DNA of 9,640 nucleotides from Lysobacteraceae bacterium (GTDB lineage Bacteria; Pseudomonadota; Gammaproteobacteria; Xanthomonadales; Xanthomonadaceae): positions 1 to 9,640 of the forward strand of contig DMID01000072.1 in the NCBI GenBank assembly GCA_003449195.1, in the 5' to 3' direction. Below are positions 1 to 9,521 of the stretch, piece after piece. Position 1 is the first letter of the stretch; each line of letters starts with the position of its first letter. The translations under genes were made by a program, and so were the position numbers. The notes under the pieces are model-generated. The model had not been told where the DNA came from. It saw only the letters and a list, made by a program, of their open reading frames with translations, and did no database searches.

Positions 1-1
1 G

Positions 2-631
2 GTGCCGGGGGCCGCGCCGGGCACGCAGCCCGCACCGGTCAACAAGGCCAACGTCGGCCTGATGCTGGGCGACCGCGCGATCGGCCCGGCATTGGCCAAC
101 ATCAAGGGCGACATCGAATTGCCGGTGGTGTTCCAGGCCGTGCGCACCGCGTTTGCCAACGGCACGCCGCTGCTGAGCCAGGCCGATGCGCAGGCGGTGA
201 TGCAGGCGTTCGGCACCCGCAAGCAGGCCGAAGTGACCAGCAAGAACCGTGAGGAAGGCGCCTCGTTCCTTGCCAAGAACAAGGCCGAAAAGGGCGTCAT
301 CACCACGCCGTCGGGCCTGCAGTACATGGTCCTGCGCGCCGGCAACGGCCAGCGCCCCACCGCCGACAGCCACGTGCGCGTCAACTACGAGGGCAAGCTG
401 CTGGACGGCACGGTGTTCGACAGCTCCTACCAGCGCGGCCAGCCGGCCGAGTTCGGTCTTGGCCAGGTCATCGCGGGCTGGACCGAGGGCCTGCAGTTGA
501 TGCCGGTCGGTGCCAAGTACCGCTTCTGGATCCCGTCAGAGCTGGCTTACGGCAGCAAGGGCACCCCGGGCGGCCCGATCGGCCCCGATGCGGCGCTGAC
601 CTTCGACGTCGAACTGCTGGGCGTCCAGTAA
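2..631 (+). CDS. FKBP-type peptidyl-prolyl cis-trans isomerase, 5' end missing
   Basis: This is the 3' part of a gene for a peptidyl-prolyl isomerase of the FkpA/Mip/FklB type, which speeds proline cis-trans isomerisation during folding, usually in the periplasm. The frame is open from the first complete codon at base 2, so the real start and any signal peptide probably lie outside the window. Residues 15-100 look like the helical FKBP_N dimerisation region. Residues 100-209 are the FKBP_C catalytic domain. The FKBP12-type pocket residues are all present: Y129, F139, D140, F151, V156, I157, W160, Y183 and F201, with the usual VNYEG, GTVFDSS, VIAGW and LAYG blocks. The stop TAA lies 17 bp before ugd on the same strand, so the two could share a transcript. 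I am sure of the family. The exact subtype and the cell location are inferred, because the N-terminus is not visible. Confidence 0.93.
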   Translation: MPGAAPGTQPAPVNKANVGLMLGDRAIGPALANIKGDIELPVVFQAVRTAFANGTPLLSQADAQAVMQAFGTRKQAEVTSKNREEGASFLAKNKAEKGVITTPSGLQYMVLRAGNGQRPTADSHVRVNYEGKLLDGTVFDSSYQRGQPAEFGLGQVIAGWTEGLQLMPVGAKYRFWIPSELAYGSKGTPGGPIGPDAALTFDVELLGVQ

Positions 632-648
632 TCGGGATCAGGCAAGCC

Positions 649-1995
649 ATGCGCGTTTCGATCTTCGGGACCGGCTACGTCGGTCTGGTTACCGGCACCT
701 GTCTGGCCGAGGTGGGCCACGAGGTGATCTGCGTCGATGTCGACCTGGCCAAGGTGGACGGCCTCGACCACGGCATCGTGCCGATCTACGAGCCCGGCCT
801 GGCGCCGATGGTGAAGGCCAACCACGCCGCAGGGCGTTTGCGCTTCACCACCGATGCCGCGCAGGCGGTGGCCCACGGCGACATCGTGTTCATCGCTGTG
901 GGCACGCCGCCGGACGAGGACGGCAGCGCCGACCTGCAATACGTGCTGGCGGTGGCACGCAGCATCGGCCGGCATCTGGACCGCGACACGGTGATCGTCA
1001 ACAAGTCCACCGTGCCGGTCGGTACCGCCGACAAGGTGCGTGCCGCCGTCGCCGCCGAATTGGCCGCGCGGGGGGCGAACATCGCCTTCGAGGTGGTATC
1101 CAATCCGGAGTTCCTGAAAGAGGGCGACGCGGTGGCCGACTGCATGCGGCCGGACCGCATCGTGATCGGCGCTTCCAGCCCGGCCGCGATCGAGAAGATG
1201 AAGCGGCTGTACGCGCCCTTCAACCGCAACCACGAACGCATCGTGGTGATGGACGTGCGTGCGGCCGAGCTGACCAAGTACGCCGCCAACGCGATGCTGG
1301 CGACCAAGATCAGCTTCATGAACGAGATCGCCAACATCGCCGAACGCGTGGGCGCGGACATTGAGCAGGTGCGCAAGGGCATCGGCTCGGACCCGCGCAT
1401 CGGCTGGCACTTCATCTATCCGGGTGCCGGTTACGGCGGCTCGTGCTTCCCCAAGGACGTGCAGGCCCTGTCCCGGATTGCCCAGCAATACGGGATGCAG
1501 CCCACGCTGCTCGATGCGGTGGAAGCGGTCAATGCCGCGCAGAAGGAACATCTGTTCGAACTGGTGGTGCGCCACTACGACGGCGAGGTGAAGGGCAAGA
1601 CCTTCGCGGTCTGGGGCCTGGCCTTCAAGCCGAATACCGACGACATGCGCGAGGCGTCCAGCCGCCGCTTGCTGGCCCAGCTGTGGGATGCCGGCGCCAA
1701 GGTACGGGCCTACGATCCGGAAGCCACCGACGAGGCGCGGCGCATCTTCGGCGAGCGCGCCGACCTGCTGCTGTGCGATTCGGCCGAGCAGGCACTGGAA
1801 GGTGCCGACGCGCTGGTCGTGGTCACCGAGTGGAAGCAGTTCCGCAGCCCGGATTTTGCCGCATTGAAGGCCCGGCTGGCCGATGCGGTGGTGTTCGACG
1901 GCCGCAATCTGTACGAACCGGCCGAGCCGGAAGCAGCCGGGCTGGCGTATTACGGCATCGGCCGGGGGCGCTCGCTGCATGCACCGGAGCACTGA
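649..1995 (+). CDS. ugd: UDP-glucose 6-dehydrogenase
   Basis: This 448-aa cytoplasmic enzyme oxidises UDP-glucose to UDP-glucuronate with two NAD+. The product feeds exopolysaccharide or lipopolysaccharide synthesis. The N-terminal Rossmann domain has the dinucleotide motif GTGYVGL (residues 7-13). The middle has GTPPDEDGSADL (85-96), NKSTVPVGT (118-126) and NPEFLKEGDAV (152-162). Catalytic residues by comparison with the known family are K210, N214, Cys266 in the GGSCFPKD motif, and D270. The C-terminal UDP-binding domain has WGLAFKPNTDDMREA (322-336). Length is normal for the bacterial family, and no residue I looked for is missing. The ATG at 649 begins directly at the Rossmann strand (MRVSIFGTGY), and only a weak AGG lies upstream. 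The gene sits 17 bp after the FKBP gene and one base before slyX. GDP-mannose dehydrogenase is a relative, but the motif details favour UDP-glucose. Confidence 0.97.
   Translation: MRVSIFGTGYVGLVTGTCLAEVGHEVICVDVDLAKVDGLDHGIVPIYEPGLAPMVKANHAAGRLRFTTDAAQAVAHGDIVFIAVGTPPDEDGSADLQYVLAVARSIGRHLDRDTVIVNKSTVPVGTADKVRAAVAAELAARGANIAFEVVSNPEFLKEGDAVADCMRPDRIVIGASSPAAIEKMKRLYAPFNRNHERIVVMDVRAAELTKYAANAMLATKISFMNEIANIAERVGADIEQVRKGIGSDPRIGWHFIYPGAGYGGSCFPKDVQALSRIAQQYGMQPTLLDAVEAVNAAQKEHLFELVVRHYDGEVKGKTFAVWGLAFKPNTDDMREASSRRLLAQLWDAGAKVRAYDPEATDEARRIFGERADLLLCDSAEQALEGADALVVVTEWKQFRSPDFAALKARLADAVVFDGRNLYEPAEPEAAGLAYYGIGRGRSLHAPEH
1986..1989 (+). promoter_or_regulatory. Ribosome binding site of slyX, inside ugd
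   Basis: GGAG lies 7 nt before the slyX ATG at 1997 and inside the last codons of ugd. Together with the TGA-C-ATG arrangement it supports this start and points to translational coupling with ugd. Confidence 0.6.
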
Positions 1996-1996
1996 C

Positions 1997-2233
1997 ATGT
2001 TCGATACCCCCGCCGGCGGCGATTCCCGGCTCGAACAACGCCTGATCGAGCTGGAAACCCGGCTGACCTTCCAGGAACAGGCGATGAGCGAGCTGAGCGA
2101 GGCGCTGGCCGAAGCGCGCCTGGAAAACATGCGCAACGCCGACCTGATGCGCAACCTGCTCGCGGACCTGCGCAAGGTCCGTACCGCGTTGTACGCGGAC
2201 CCGGCCGACGAGCCCCCGCCGCCGCACTACTGA
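1997..2233 (+). CDS. slyX: SlyX family protein
   Basis: This small 78-aa protein of the SlyX family has no established biochemical function. E. coli slyX is named for its position next to slyD, an FKBP-type isomerase. Residues 11-66 form a charged, heptad-like helix (RLEQRLIELETRL, then FQEQAMSELSEAL), consistent with a coiled coil. The C-terminus PPPPHY matches the PPPHY ending typical of the family. The length is close to that of the E. coli protein (about 72 aa). The start at 1997 is supported by GGAG at a 7-nt spacing. A longer in-frame reading begins further upstream inside ugd, but that extension does not look like SlyX. Only one base separates it from the ugd stop, so it is almost certainly co-transcribed and probably translationally coupled. 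The function of this neighbourhood with ugd is unknown. Confidence 0.93.
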   Translation: MFDTPAGGDSRLEQRLIELETRLTFQEQAMSELSEALAEARLENMRNADLMRNLLADLRKVRTALYADPADEPPPPHY

Positions 2234-2261
2234 GCCAGTTTCAGGCATTCTTGTCGACGCC

Positions 2262-2285
2262 CGCCGCCAAGCATGCGGCGTCTTT
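2262..2285 (+). terminator. Possible weak intrinsic terminator after slyX
   Basis: A perfect 6-bp GC stem (CGCCGC at 2262-2267 paired with GCGGCG at 2275-2280) closes a 7-nt loop and is followed directly by TCTTT and a run of C. It lies 29 bp after the slyX stop and 28 bp before the next gene. The T-tract is short, so termination may be partial. The hairpin could instead act in the 5' leader of the downstream gene. Confidence 0.4.
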
Positions 2286-2313
2286 CCCCCTGCATCCCGC
2301 ATTTCCAAGCACC

Positions 2314-2949
2314 ATGAGCGATACCCTGCGCGACCAGTTGCTCGGTCTGGGCTTCAAGCCCGCGCCCAAGCCTGCCAAACCGTCCCCCACACCGGGCAGC
2401 GGCAAGAAACTCGCAGCGCACGCCAAGCCGCGGGTGGAGGGCAAACCCGGCCAGGCCCCGCACAGGCACGGGCCGCGCAAGGGTGGCCCGCAAGCACGCG
2501 TGCCGCACAAACCGCGTCCGCAAGGCGACATCGACCTGGCCAAGGCCTATGCGATCCGATCGCAGCGCGAGAAGGAAGAGCGCATCGAGGCCGAGAGGCT
2601 GAAGCAGGAGGAAGCCCGCCAGCGCCGCGAGGCCCGGGCCCGGCTCGAAACCCTGCTCAAGGACAAGGCGCTCAACGACGCTTCGGCCGAAATCGCTCGG
2701 CACTTCCCTTACGGCGGCAAGATCAAGCGCATCTACGTCAATGCCGCCCAGCTCAAGGCGCTCAATGCCGGCGAATTGGGCGTGGTCCAGCTCAACGGCC
2801 GTTATCTGCTGGTCACGGCGGCGGTGCTGGCCGAAGCCGAAGCGGTGTTCGCGCAGGCCGTGGCGCTGAAGGTGGACCCGGATGCGCCGGCCGAAGACGA
2901 CCCCTATGCCGATCCGCAGTACCAGGTGCCGGACGATCTGGTCTGGTGA
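2314..2949 (+). CDS. yaiL: DUF2058 family protein (YaiL-like)
   Basis: This 211-aa protein of the DUF2058/YaiL family is often annotated as a nucleoprotein or polynucleotide-associated protein, with no settled function. The N-terminus (MSDTLRDQLLGLGF) matches the short amphipathic start of the family. Residues 15-72 are a Pro/Lys/Arg/His-rich, probably disordered basic stretch. Residues 73-125 are a highly charged helix likely to be coiled coil (SQREKEERIEAERL, then RQRREARARLE). The compact C-terminal domain runs from about 130 and contains GGKIKRIYVN and NGRYLLV. The ending DDPYADPQYQVPDDLVW closely matches the E. coli YaiL ending. A TTG at 2251 would add 21 residues, but those are not family-like, so the ATG at 2314 is preferred although it lacks a clear ribosome binding site. 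The basic middle suggests RNA or DNA contact, which is inference. Confidence 0.9.
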   Translation: MSDTLRDQLLGLGFKPAPKPAKPSPTPGSGKKLAAHAKPRVEGKPGQAPHRHGPRKGGPQARVPHKPRPQGDIDLAKAYAIRSQREKEERIEAERLKQEEARQRREARARLETLLKDKALNDASAEIARHFPYGGKIKRIYVNAAQLKALNAGELGVVQLNGRYLLVTAAVLAEAEAVFAQAVALKVDPDAPAEDDPYADPQYQVPDDLVW

Positions 2950-2953
2950 GGTT

Positions 2954-2979
2954 GCCGCCGCGCCCCGGTTGCCGGCGGC
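2954..2979. terminator. Inverted repeat between convergent genes, possible bidirectional terminator
   Basis: GCCGCCG (2954-2960) and CGGCGGC (2973-2979) form a perfect 7-bp stem with a 12-nt loop. It fills the 39-bp gap between the DUF2058 stop (2949) and the stop of the opposing thioesterase-family gene (2989). The plus-strand side is followed by a few bases and then TTT. There is no strong T-tract on either side, so this is a position-based call. Confidence 0.35.
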
Positions 2980-2988
2980 GCGCGCCTT

Positions 2989-3786
2989 TCAGCCCATGCG
3001 GCGCAAGGTGAGGATCTGCGTGCCGTGCCCGAACGGGCCACGCAGGTCGTGCAGGACCGAGCGGGTCAGGCCGATGCCGTCGCTGCCGTAGTCCTGGGTG
3101 GTCTGCAGGCCCAGCCACGGGCCTTCGGGCAGACGCAGCAGGTCGATGTTCAAGTCGAGATTGGGGAAGGCCCATTCGCGCGGCGAAGCGCGGGTGACGA
3201 TGCCGTTGGCGGTGTCGACCATGCCCATCAGCCGCACGAAGGCCGATGTTTCGCGGCCTTCCACCATGTCCAGATCATTGCGCATCCACACGATGCCGCT
3301 GCCGGCACGGCGTCGGGCATCGGCCCGGAAATGCAGCGACTGGATGTAGCCGCCGCTCCATTGGTCCATGCCGTCCCAGGGCTGCATGGGCTCCGGGCCG
3401 GCAATGGCGGCATCTTCGGTGCCGGCGATGTCGGACGTGTCGCTGGTCTGCATGCGCCATGCGCGCGCCACGATGCAGGCGCGGCCTTGCGCGCCCATCG
3501 TGGCCTCCACCAGCTCGATCGTCCGGCCCGGCCGCAGCAGACGGGTGGTGATGGTGAAAGGCGCCAGCGGGATCAGCCCGAGGATGTCCAAGGCGACCCG
3601 GCCGATGCGCAGGTCGTCGCGCGGCCGGAAGCATTCCAGTTCGCTGCAGATCACCCCGGTGGCTGGCGCCATGTGCTGTTCGTGCGGGTTCCATGCCCCT
3701 TGCGCATGCGGCTCGGGGACGAAATGCGCGGTGACGCTGCCGTCGTCGTGGATCAGGCGTTCGCCCGGGCGGTAGTAGCACGGCAT
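2989..3786 (-). CDS. Double-hotdog thioesterase family protein (TesB/4HBT_3-like)
   Basis: This 265-aa protein resembles the acyl-CoA thioesterase-like (TesB/4HBT_3) family, whose members hydrolyse acyl-CoA thioesters. The natural substrate here is unknown. The N-terminal hotdog covers roughly residues 15-112. It has the GVICSELE helix (44-51), followed by the family pattern of a strand with a Pro-rich turn (VALDILGLIPLAPFTITTRLLRPGRTIELVEATM, residues 64-97). A linker of about residues 113-160 leads to the second hotdog, with SAFVRLMGMVDTANGI (181-196), NLDLNIDLLRLP (209-220), WLGLQTT (224-230) and the terminal GIGLTRSVLHDLRGPFGH (237-254). The family ending of GLA/T-x-S-x-LHD-x-RGP is very clear. 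The start at 3786 has an excellent ribosome binding site. It lies 49 bp after the MFS gene on the same strand and may be co-transcribed with it. I cannot assign catalytic residues with certainty, so a non-catalytic fold member remains possible. Confidence 0.85.
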   Translation of the reverse strand: MPCYYRPGERLIHDDGSVTAHFVPEPHAQGAWNPHEQHMAPATGVICSELECFRPRDDLRIGRVALDILGLIPLAPFTITTRLLRPGRTIELVEATMGAQGRACIVARAWRMQTSDTSDIAGTEDAAIAGPEPMQPWDGMDQWSGGYIQSLHFRADARRRAGSGIVWMRNDLDMVEGRETSAFVRLMGMVDTANGIVTRASPREWAFPNLDLNIDLLRLPEGPWLGLQTTQDYGSDGIGLTRSVLHDLRGPFGHGTQILTLRRMG

Positions 3787-3793
3787 GCGGGAT

Positions 3794-3798
3794 TCCTT
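3794..3798 (-). promoter_or_regulatory. Ribosome binding site of the thioesterase-family gene
   Basis: On the minus strand AAGGA stands 7 nt before the ATG at 3786. This is the strongest Shine-Dalgarno match I noticed in the window. It decides the start in favour of MPCYYRPG over an upstream ATG that would overlap the end of the MFS gene. Confidence 0.7.
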
Positions 3799-3835
3799 GA
3801 ACGGTGAAGCGGACAGTGTGTCGCAGTGGCGCAGG

Positions 3836-5032
3836 TCACGGCCGTGCGGGATGCTCGGCAGCGAGCGTGCGGCGCGGCCACAGCCAGATGCCACCGATCA
3901 CGCTGGCGGCCAGCGCGATGAAGCCGGACATCGCAAACGCATTCTGTCCGCCGAACCGCCACAGCTGCCCGGCGAGCAACGCCCCGACCACGCCGCCGAT
4001 GCCGGACGAGGCGCCGTAGAAAAGCCCTTGCCCGTGACCGTTGAGCCGGCCGGGGAAGTATTCGGCCAGCAACTGCATCGCCGCGGCGAAGAACACCGCA
4101 AAGCTGAAGGCATGCGTGGTCTGGGCCAGCGCGAGGATCGCCACCGAATCCGGCCACAGGCCGGTGGCCCACCAGCGCAGCACGGTCACGCCGAGCGAAA
4201 ACACGATCAAGCGGCGCGCACCCCAGCGCCGGAACAGCGGCCGCGAGGCGAAGAACAGGCCGATCTCCACCAGCACGCCGATGCTCCAGAGCATGCCCTG
4301 CGTGCTGGGGGCATAGCCGTGTTCGCCCAGATAGAGGGAAAAGAACGTGTAGTACGGGCCGAACGAAACCTGCAACAGGAAGGCCGCGACGAAGAATGCG
4401 CGCACCTCCGGGCGGCGCAGGATGGGCCGCAGGCCGGCACGGCCATCGGCGTCCTGCGCGGCGACGGTGGCCGGAAATTCGGCATAGCGGTTCATCGAGG
4501 CGGCAGCAAGCAGGCCGGCGAAGATCGGCAACATCAGCCAGGGCAGCTGGGCGGCACCGACGCGGTCGATCAGCACGCCGTACCCCGCGACCACGACGAT
4601 GAAGCCGATCGAACCCCACACGCGGATCAACCCGTAGCGTGCGCTGTCGCCGTGCAGGTGCGAGAGGGTGATCGATTCGAACTGCGGCATCACCGCGTTG
4701 TAGAAAAAGCAGAACACGGTCATCGCCACGAAAAGCCCGCCGGTGCCCAGCGGCAGCAGGAACGCGGCGAAGCTGGCCAAGGTCAGCCCGCAGCCGATCC
4801 ACAGCCAGCGGATCGGCATGGACGAGCGCGCCGCCAGCGTGGTCCACGTGCTGGGTGCCAGCATCCGGGTGGCGTACCACAGGCTCATCAGCACGCTGAT
4901 GGTGGCGACCGGCAGACCCTTGGCCAGCAGGAACAGGCTCCAGTACGGCGTGAATGCGCCCAGGGCTGCGTAGTAGGCGAGGTAGAACGCGGACAACCGT
5001 GCGTAGGGCACCGCGGATGACGGAGAACTCAA
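3836..5032 (-). CDS. MFS transporter, 3-phenylpropionate/nucleoside-symporter-like (MFS_1_like)
   Basis: This 398-aa inner-membrane transporter of the major facilitator superfamily belongs to the branch that holds HcaT-like (PPP) and nucleoside:H+ symporter-like proteins. About twelve hydrophobic segments can be seen. They are split by a central hydrophilic loop around residues 187-208 (AAQDADGRAGLRPILRRPEV). The branch signature QFESITLSHL (117-126), followed by YGLIRVWGSIGFI (133-145), is clear, as is the C-half segment FPGRLNGHGQGLFYGASSGIGG (326-347). The substrate cannot be read from sequence. E. coli HcaT is linked to phenylpropionate uptake, but no aromatic catabolism gene is visible here, so that role should not be transferred. 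The start is a TTG 16 bp after the stop of the YitT gene, with AGGG 6 nt upstream. A GTG seven codons later lacks such a site. It is probably in an operon with its neighbours. Confidence 0.9.
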   Translation of the reverse strand: MSSPSSAVPYARLSAFYLAYYAALGAFTPYWSLFLLAKGLPVATISVLMSLWYATRMLAPSTWTTLAARSSMPIRWLWIGCGLTLASFAAFLLPLGTGGLFVAMTVFCFFYNAVMPQFESITLSHLHGDSARYGLIRVWGSIGFIVVVAGYGVLIDRVGAAQLPWLMLPIFAGLLAAASMNRYAEFPATVAAQDADGRAGLRPILRRPEVRAFFVAAFLLQVSFGPYYTFFSLYLGEHGYAPSTQGMLWSIGVLVEIGLFFASRPLFRRWGARRLIVFSLGVTVLRWWATGLWPDSVAILALAQTTHAFSFAVFFAAAMQLLAEYFPGRLNGHGQGLFYGASSGIGGVVGALLAGQLWRFGGQNAFAMSGFIALAASVIGGIWLWPRRTLAAEHPARP

Positions 5033-5038
5033 GCGGGG

Positions 5039-5042
5039 CCCT
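5039..5042 (-). promoter_or_regulatory. Ribosome binding site supporting a TTG start of the MFS gene
   Basis: On the minus strand AGGG stands 6 nt before the TTG at 5032, inside the 16-bp gap after the YitT stop. It supports TTG over the in-frame GTG seven codons downstream. Confidence 0.5.
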
Positions 5043-5048
5043 GCCGGA

Positions 5049-5687
5049 TCATTGTGCGGTGTACCAGTCGCGGCGGTGGTTCAACGCGATGCTCAGGTTG
5101 AGCACGGCCGCGCCGAGCAGCGACAGCAGCATCGCGCGGGTGTCGAGGAAAAAGGCGGCGGTGACGAACAGGCACAGGTCGAAGATCAGCTGCACCCAGC
5201 CGGCGCGGAAGCCGGTACGTTCCTGCACCTGCAAGGCGATGATGCCGATGCCGCCGCAGCTGGCGCCGTGCCGGAACAACGCGATCAGGCCCACGCCCTG
5301 GGCGAAGCCGCCGACGACGGTGGCGACGATGGGGTCGAGATGGCCGTATTCCACCCAGCGCGGCGCCCATTGGGCCAGCAGCGACACGCCGGTCACCGCA
5401 ATCAGCGTCTTCAGCGTGAAACGCCAGCCTCGGTAGCGCAGCGCGAACAGGTAGCTGGGCAGGTTGAGGGCGATAAAGATCATGCCCACCGGCCAGCCGT
5501 TCACCTGCGACAGCAGCAGCGCCAGACCTGCGAACTGGCCGGTGATCAGGCCGGCGGCCTTCAGCATCGACAGGCCGAAAGCGGTCATCACGATGCCGAA
5601 CAGCATGCCCTGGGCGTTGTCGAGCCAGGTGTGGTGGCCGACGTGCACGGTATCGGCGGGCAGGGTGGCGGGGGCTGCGCTGGTCAT
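5049..5687 (-). CDS. YitT family membrane protein
   Basis: This 212-aa integral membrane protein of the YitT family (DUF161) has no established transport substrate. About five to six hydrophobic segments are visible, at roughly residues 28-46, 52-62, 67-83, 93-108, 118-138 and 165-200. Family hallmarks are GLITGQFAGLALLL (46-59), NLPSYLFALRYRGWRFTLKT (75-94), GVGLIALFRHGASCGGIGIIAL (131-152) and the terminal LGAAVLNLSIALNHRRDWY (191-209). It lacks the C-terminal DUF2179 cytoplasmic domain found in Bacillus-type YitT proteins, as is common for proteobacterial short forms. The ATG at 5687 lies 22 bp after the metH stop and has no clear ribosome binding site. The first ~25 residues are not membrane-like, so a start slightly downstream cannot be excluded. 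Its position suggests read-through from the metH operon. Confidence 0.9.
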   Translation of the reverse strand: MTSAAPATLPADTVHVGHHTWLDNAQGMLFGIVMTAFGLSMLKAAGLITGQFAGLALLLSQVNGWPVGMIFIALNLPSYLFALRYRGWRFTLKTLIAVTGVSLLAQWAPRWVEYGHLDPIVATVVGGFAQGVGLIALFRHGASCGGIGIIALQVQERTGFRAGWVQLIFDLCLFVTAAFFLDTRAMLLSLLGAAVLNLSIALNHRRDWYTAQ

Positions 5688-5709
5688 GGGCGTGGGGAGG
5701 CGTGGGGGC

Positions 5710-8405
<2,696 letters not shown>

Positions 8406-8409
<4 letters not shown>

Positions 8410-9521
8410 GCCGCGATCTTCCCTGTGCCGACTGGTTGGCGCGGGGCGATGCCGGCCACTGCATCGGCAATCGCGCGGATGTGGTCCGGCGTGGTGCCGC
8501 AGCAGCCGCCGATGATGTTCAGCAAGCCCGATTGCGCAAATTCGCGCAGCACCTCGGCCATGTCTTCCGGCGTTTCGTCATAGCCGCCGAAGGCATTGGG
8601 CAGGCCGGCGTTCGGATGCGCGGTGACATACGCATCAGCCACGCGCGCGAGCGTTTCGACGTGCGGGCGCAGGTCCTTGGCGCCGAGGGCGCAGTTCAGG
8701 CCGATCGACAGCGGCCGCACATGCATCAGCGAGGTCCAGAATGCTTCGGCCGTCTGTCCGGACAGGGTGCGTCCGGACGCATCGGTGATGGTGCCGGAGA
8801 TCATCACCGGCAGGCGCCCGCCGCGCCGGTCGAACACTTCCTCGATGGCGAACAGGGCGGCCTTGGCGTTGAGCGTGTCGAACACGGTTTCGACCATGAT
8901 CGTGTCGGCGCCGCCGTCGATCAGGCCTTCGGCCGCTTCCGCATAGGTGGTGCGAAGTTCGTCGAAGCTGGTGTTGCGGAAACCCGGGTCGTTGACGTCA
9001 GGGCTGATCGAGGCGGTACGGCTGGTGGGGCCGAGCACGCCGATGACGAAGCGCGGCTTGTCCGGTCGGCCGTGGGCGCGGTCGTCGGCCTCGACGTCGT
9101 CGCAGACCTCGCGTGCGGTGCGCGCACCGGCCTTGTTGAGTTCGTAGACCAGGTGTTCGAGGTGGTAATCGGCCTGGCTGACCGAGGTGGCGTTGAAGGT
9201 ATTGGTTTCGATCAGGTCGGCGCCGGCCTGCAGATAGGCGCGGTGGATGCCGGCGATGATGTCCGGGCGGGTCAGCAGCAGCAGGTCGTTGTTGCCTTTC
9301 AGGTCGTGCCCTTGCGGCGCGATGTCGTGATCGCAGCCGGGGCCGTGCACGTGGTCGTAGCCGCCGGCGAAGCGTTCGCCGCGGTAATCCTCTTCCTGCA
9401 GCGCGTGGCGCTGGATCATCGTGCCCATTGCGCCGTCGAGGATCAGGATGCGCTCGGACAGCGCATGCAGCAGCGCCTCCGCACGTTGCGGATGCAGCCA
9501 GGGCAGGGGAGAAACACTCAT
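8406..9521 (-). CDS. metH: Cobalamin-dependent methionine synthase, homocysteine-binding zinc module
   Basis: This 371-aa protein corresponds to the N-terminal homocysteine S-methyltransferase barrel of MetH. It binds homocysteine through zinc and presents it to methylcobalamin. The barrel starts with ERILILDGAMGTMIQ (23-37) and runs through ETNTFNATSVSQADY (105-119), GVLGPTSRTASISPDVNDP (161-179), ETVFDTLNAKAA (211-222) and GTITDASGRTLSGQT (243-257). The zinc ligands are Cys277 (GLNCALG) and Cys340-Cys341 (GGCCGTTP). They lie exactly 30 residues later than E. coli Cys247, 310 and 311, so the site is intact. The shift partly reflects an extra His/Asp-rich stretch at about residues 54-73. The protein ends just where the linker to the folate domain begins in full-length MetH. 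The start overlaps the previous gene by ATGA, and the stop overlaps the next gene in the same way. A stand-alone MmuM-like enzyme is less likely, given the close match to MetH and the neighbour. Confidence 0.96.

Noticed and set aside
547..2175. A 542-codon open frame on the minus strand opposite ugd and slyX.
   Set aside because: It lies fully antisense to clearly recognised genes and has no recognisable domain. Its His/Arg/Gly/Val-rich composition is typical of a shadow frame in high-GC DNA.
3753..4880. A 375-codon minus-strand frame overlapping the MFS gene in another frame.
   Set aside because: It is Arg/Ala/His-rich without membrane segments or motifs. The other frame gives a clean twelve-helix MFS protein.
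3785..5020. A 411-codon plus-strand frame opposite the MFS gene.
   Set aside because: It is rich in Gln, Arg, Gly and Ala with no domain or hydrophobic core, which is what an antisense reading of a membrane protein in GC-rich DNA gives.
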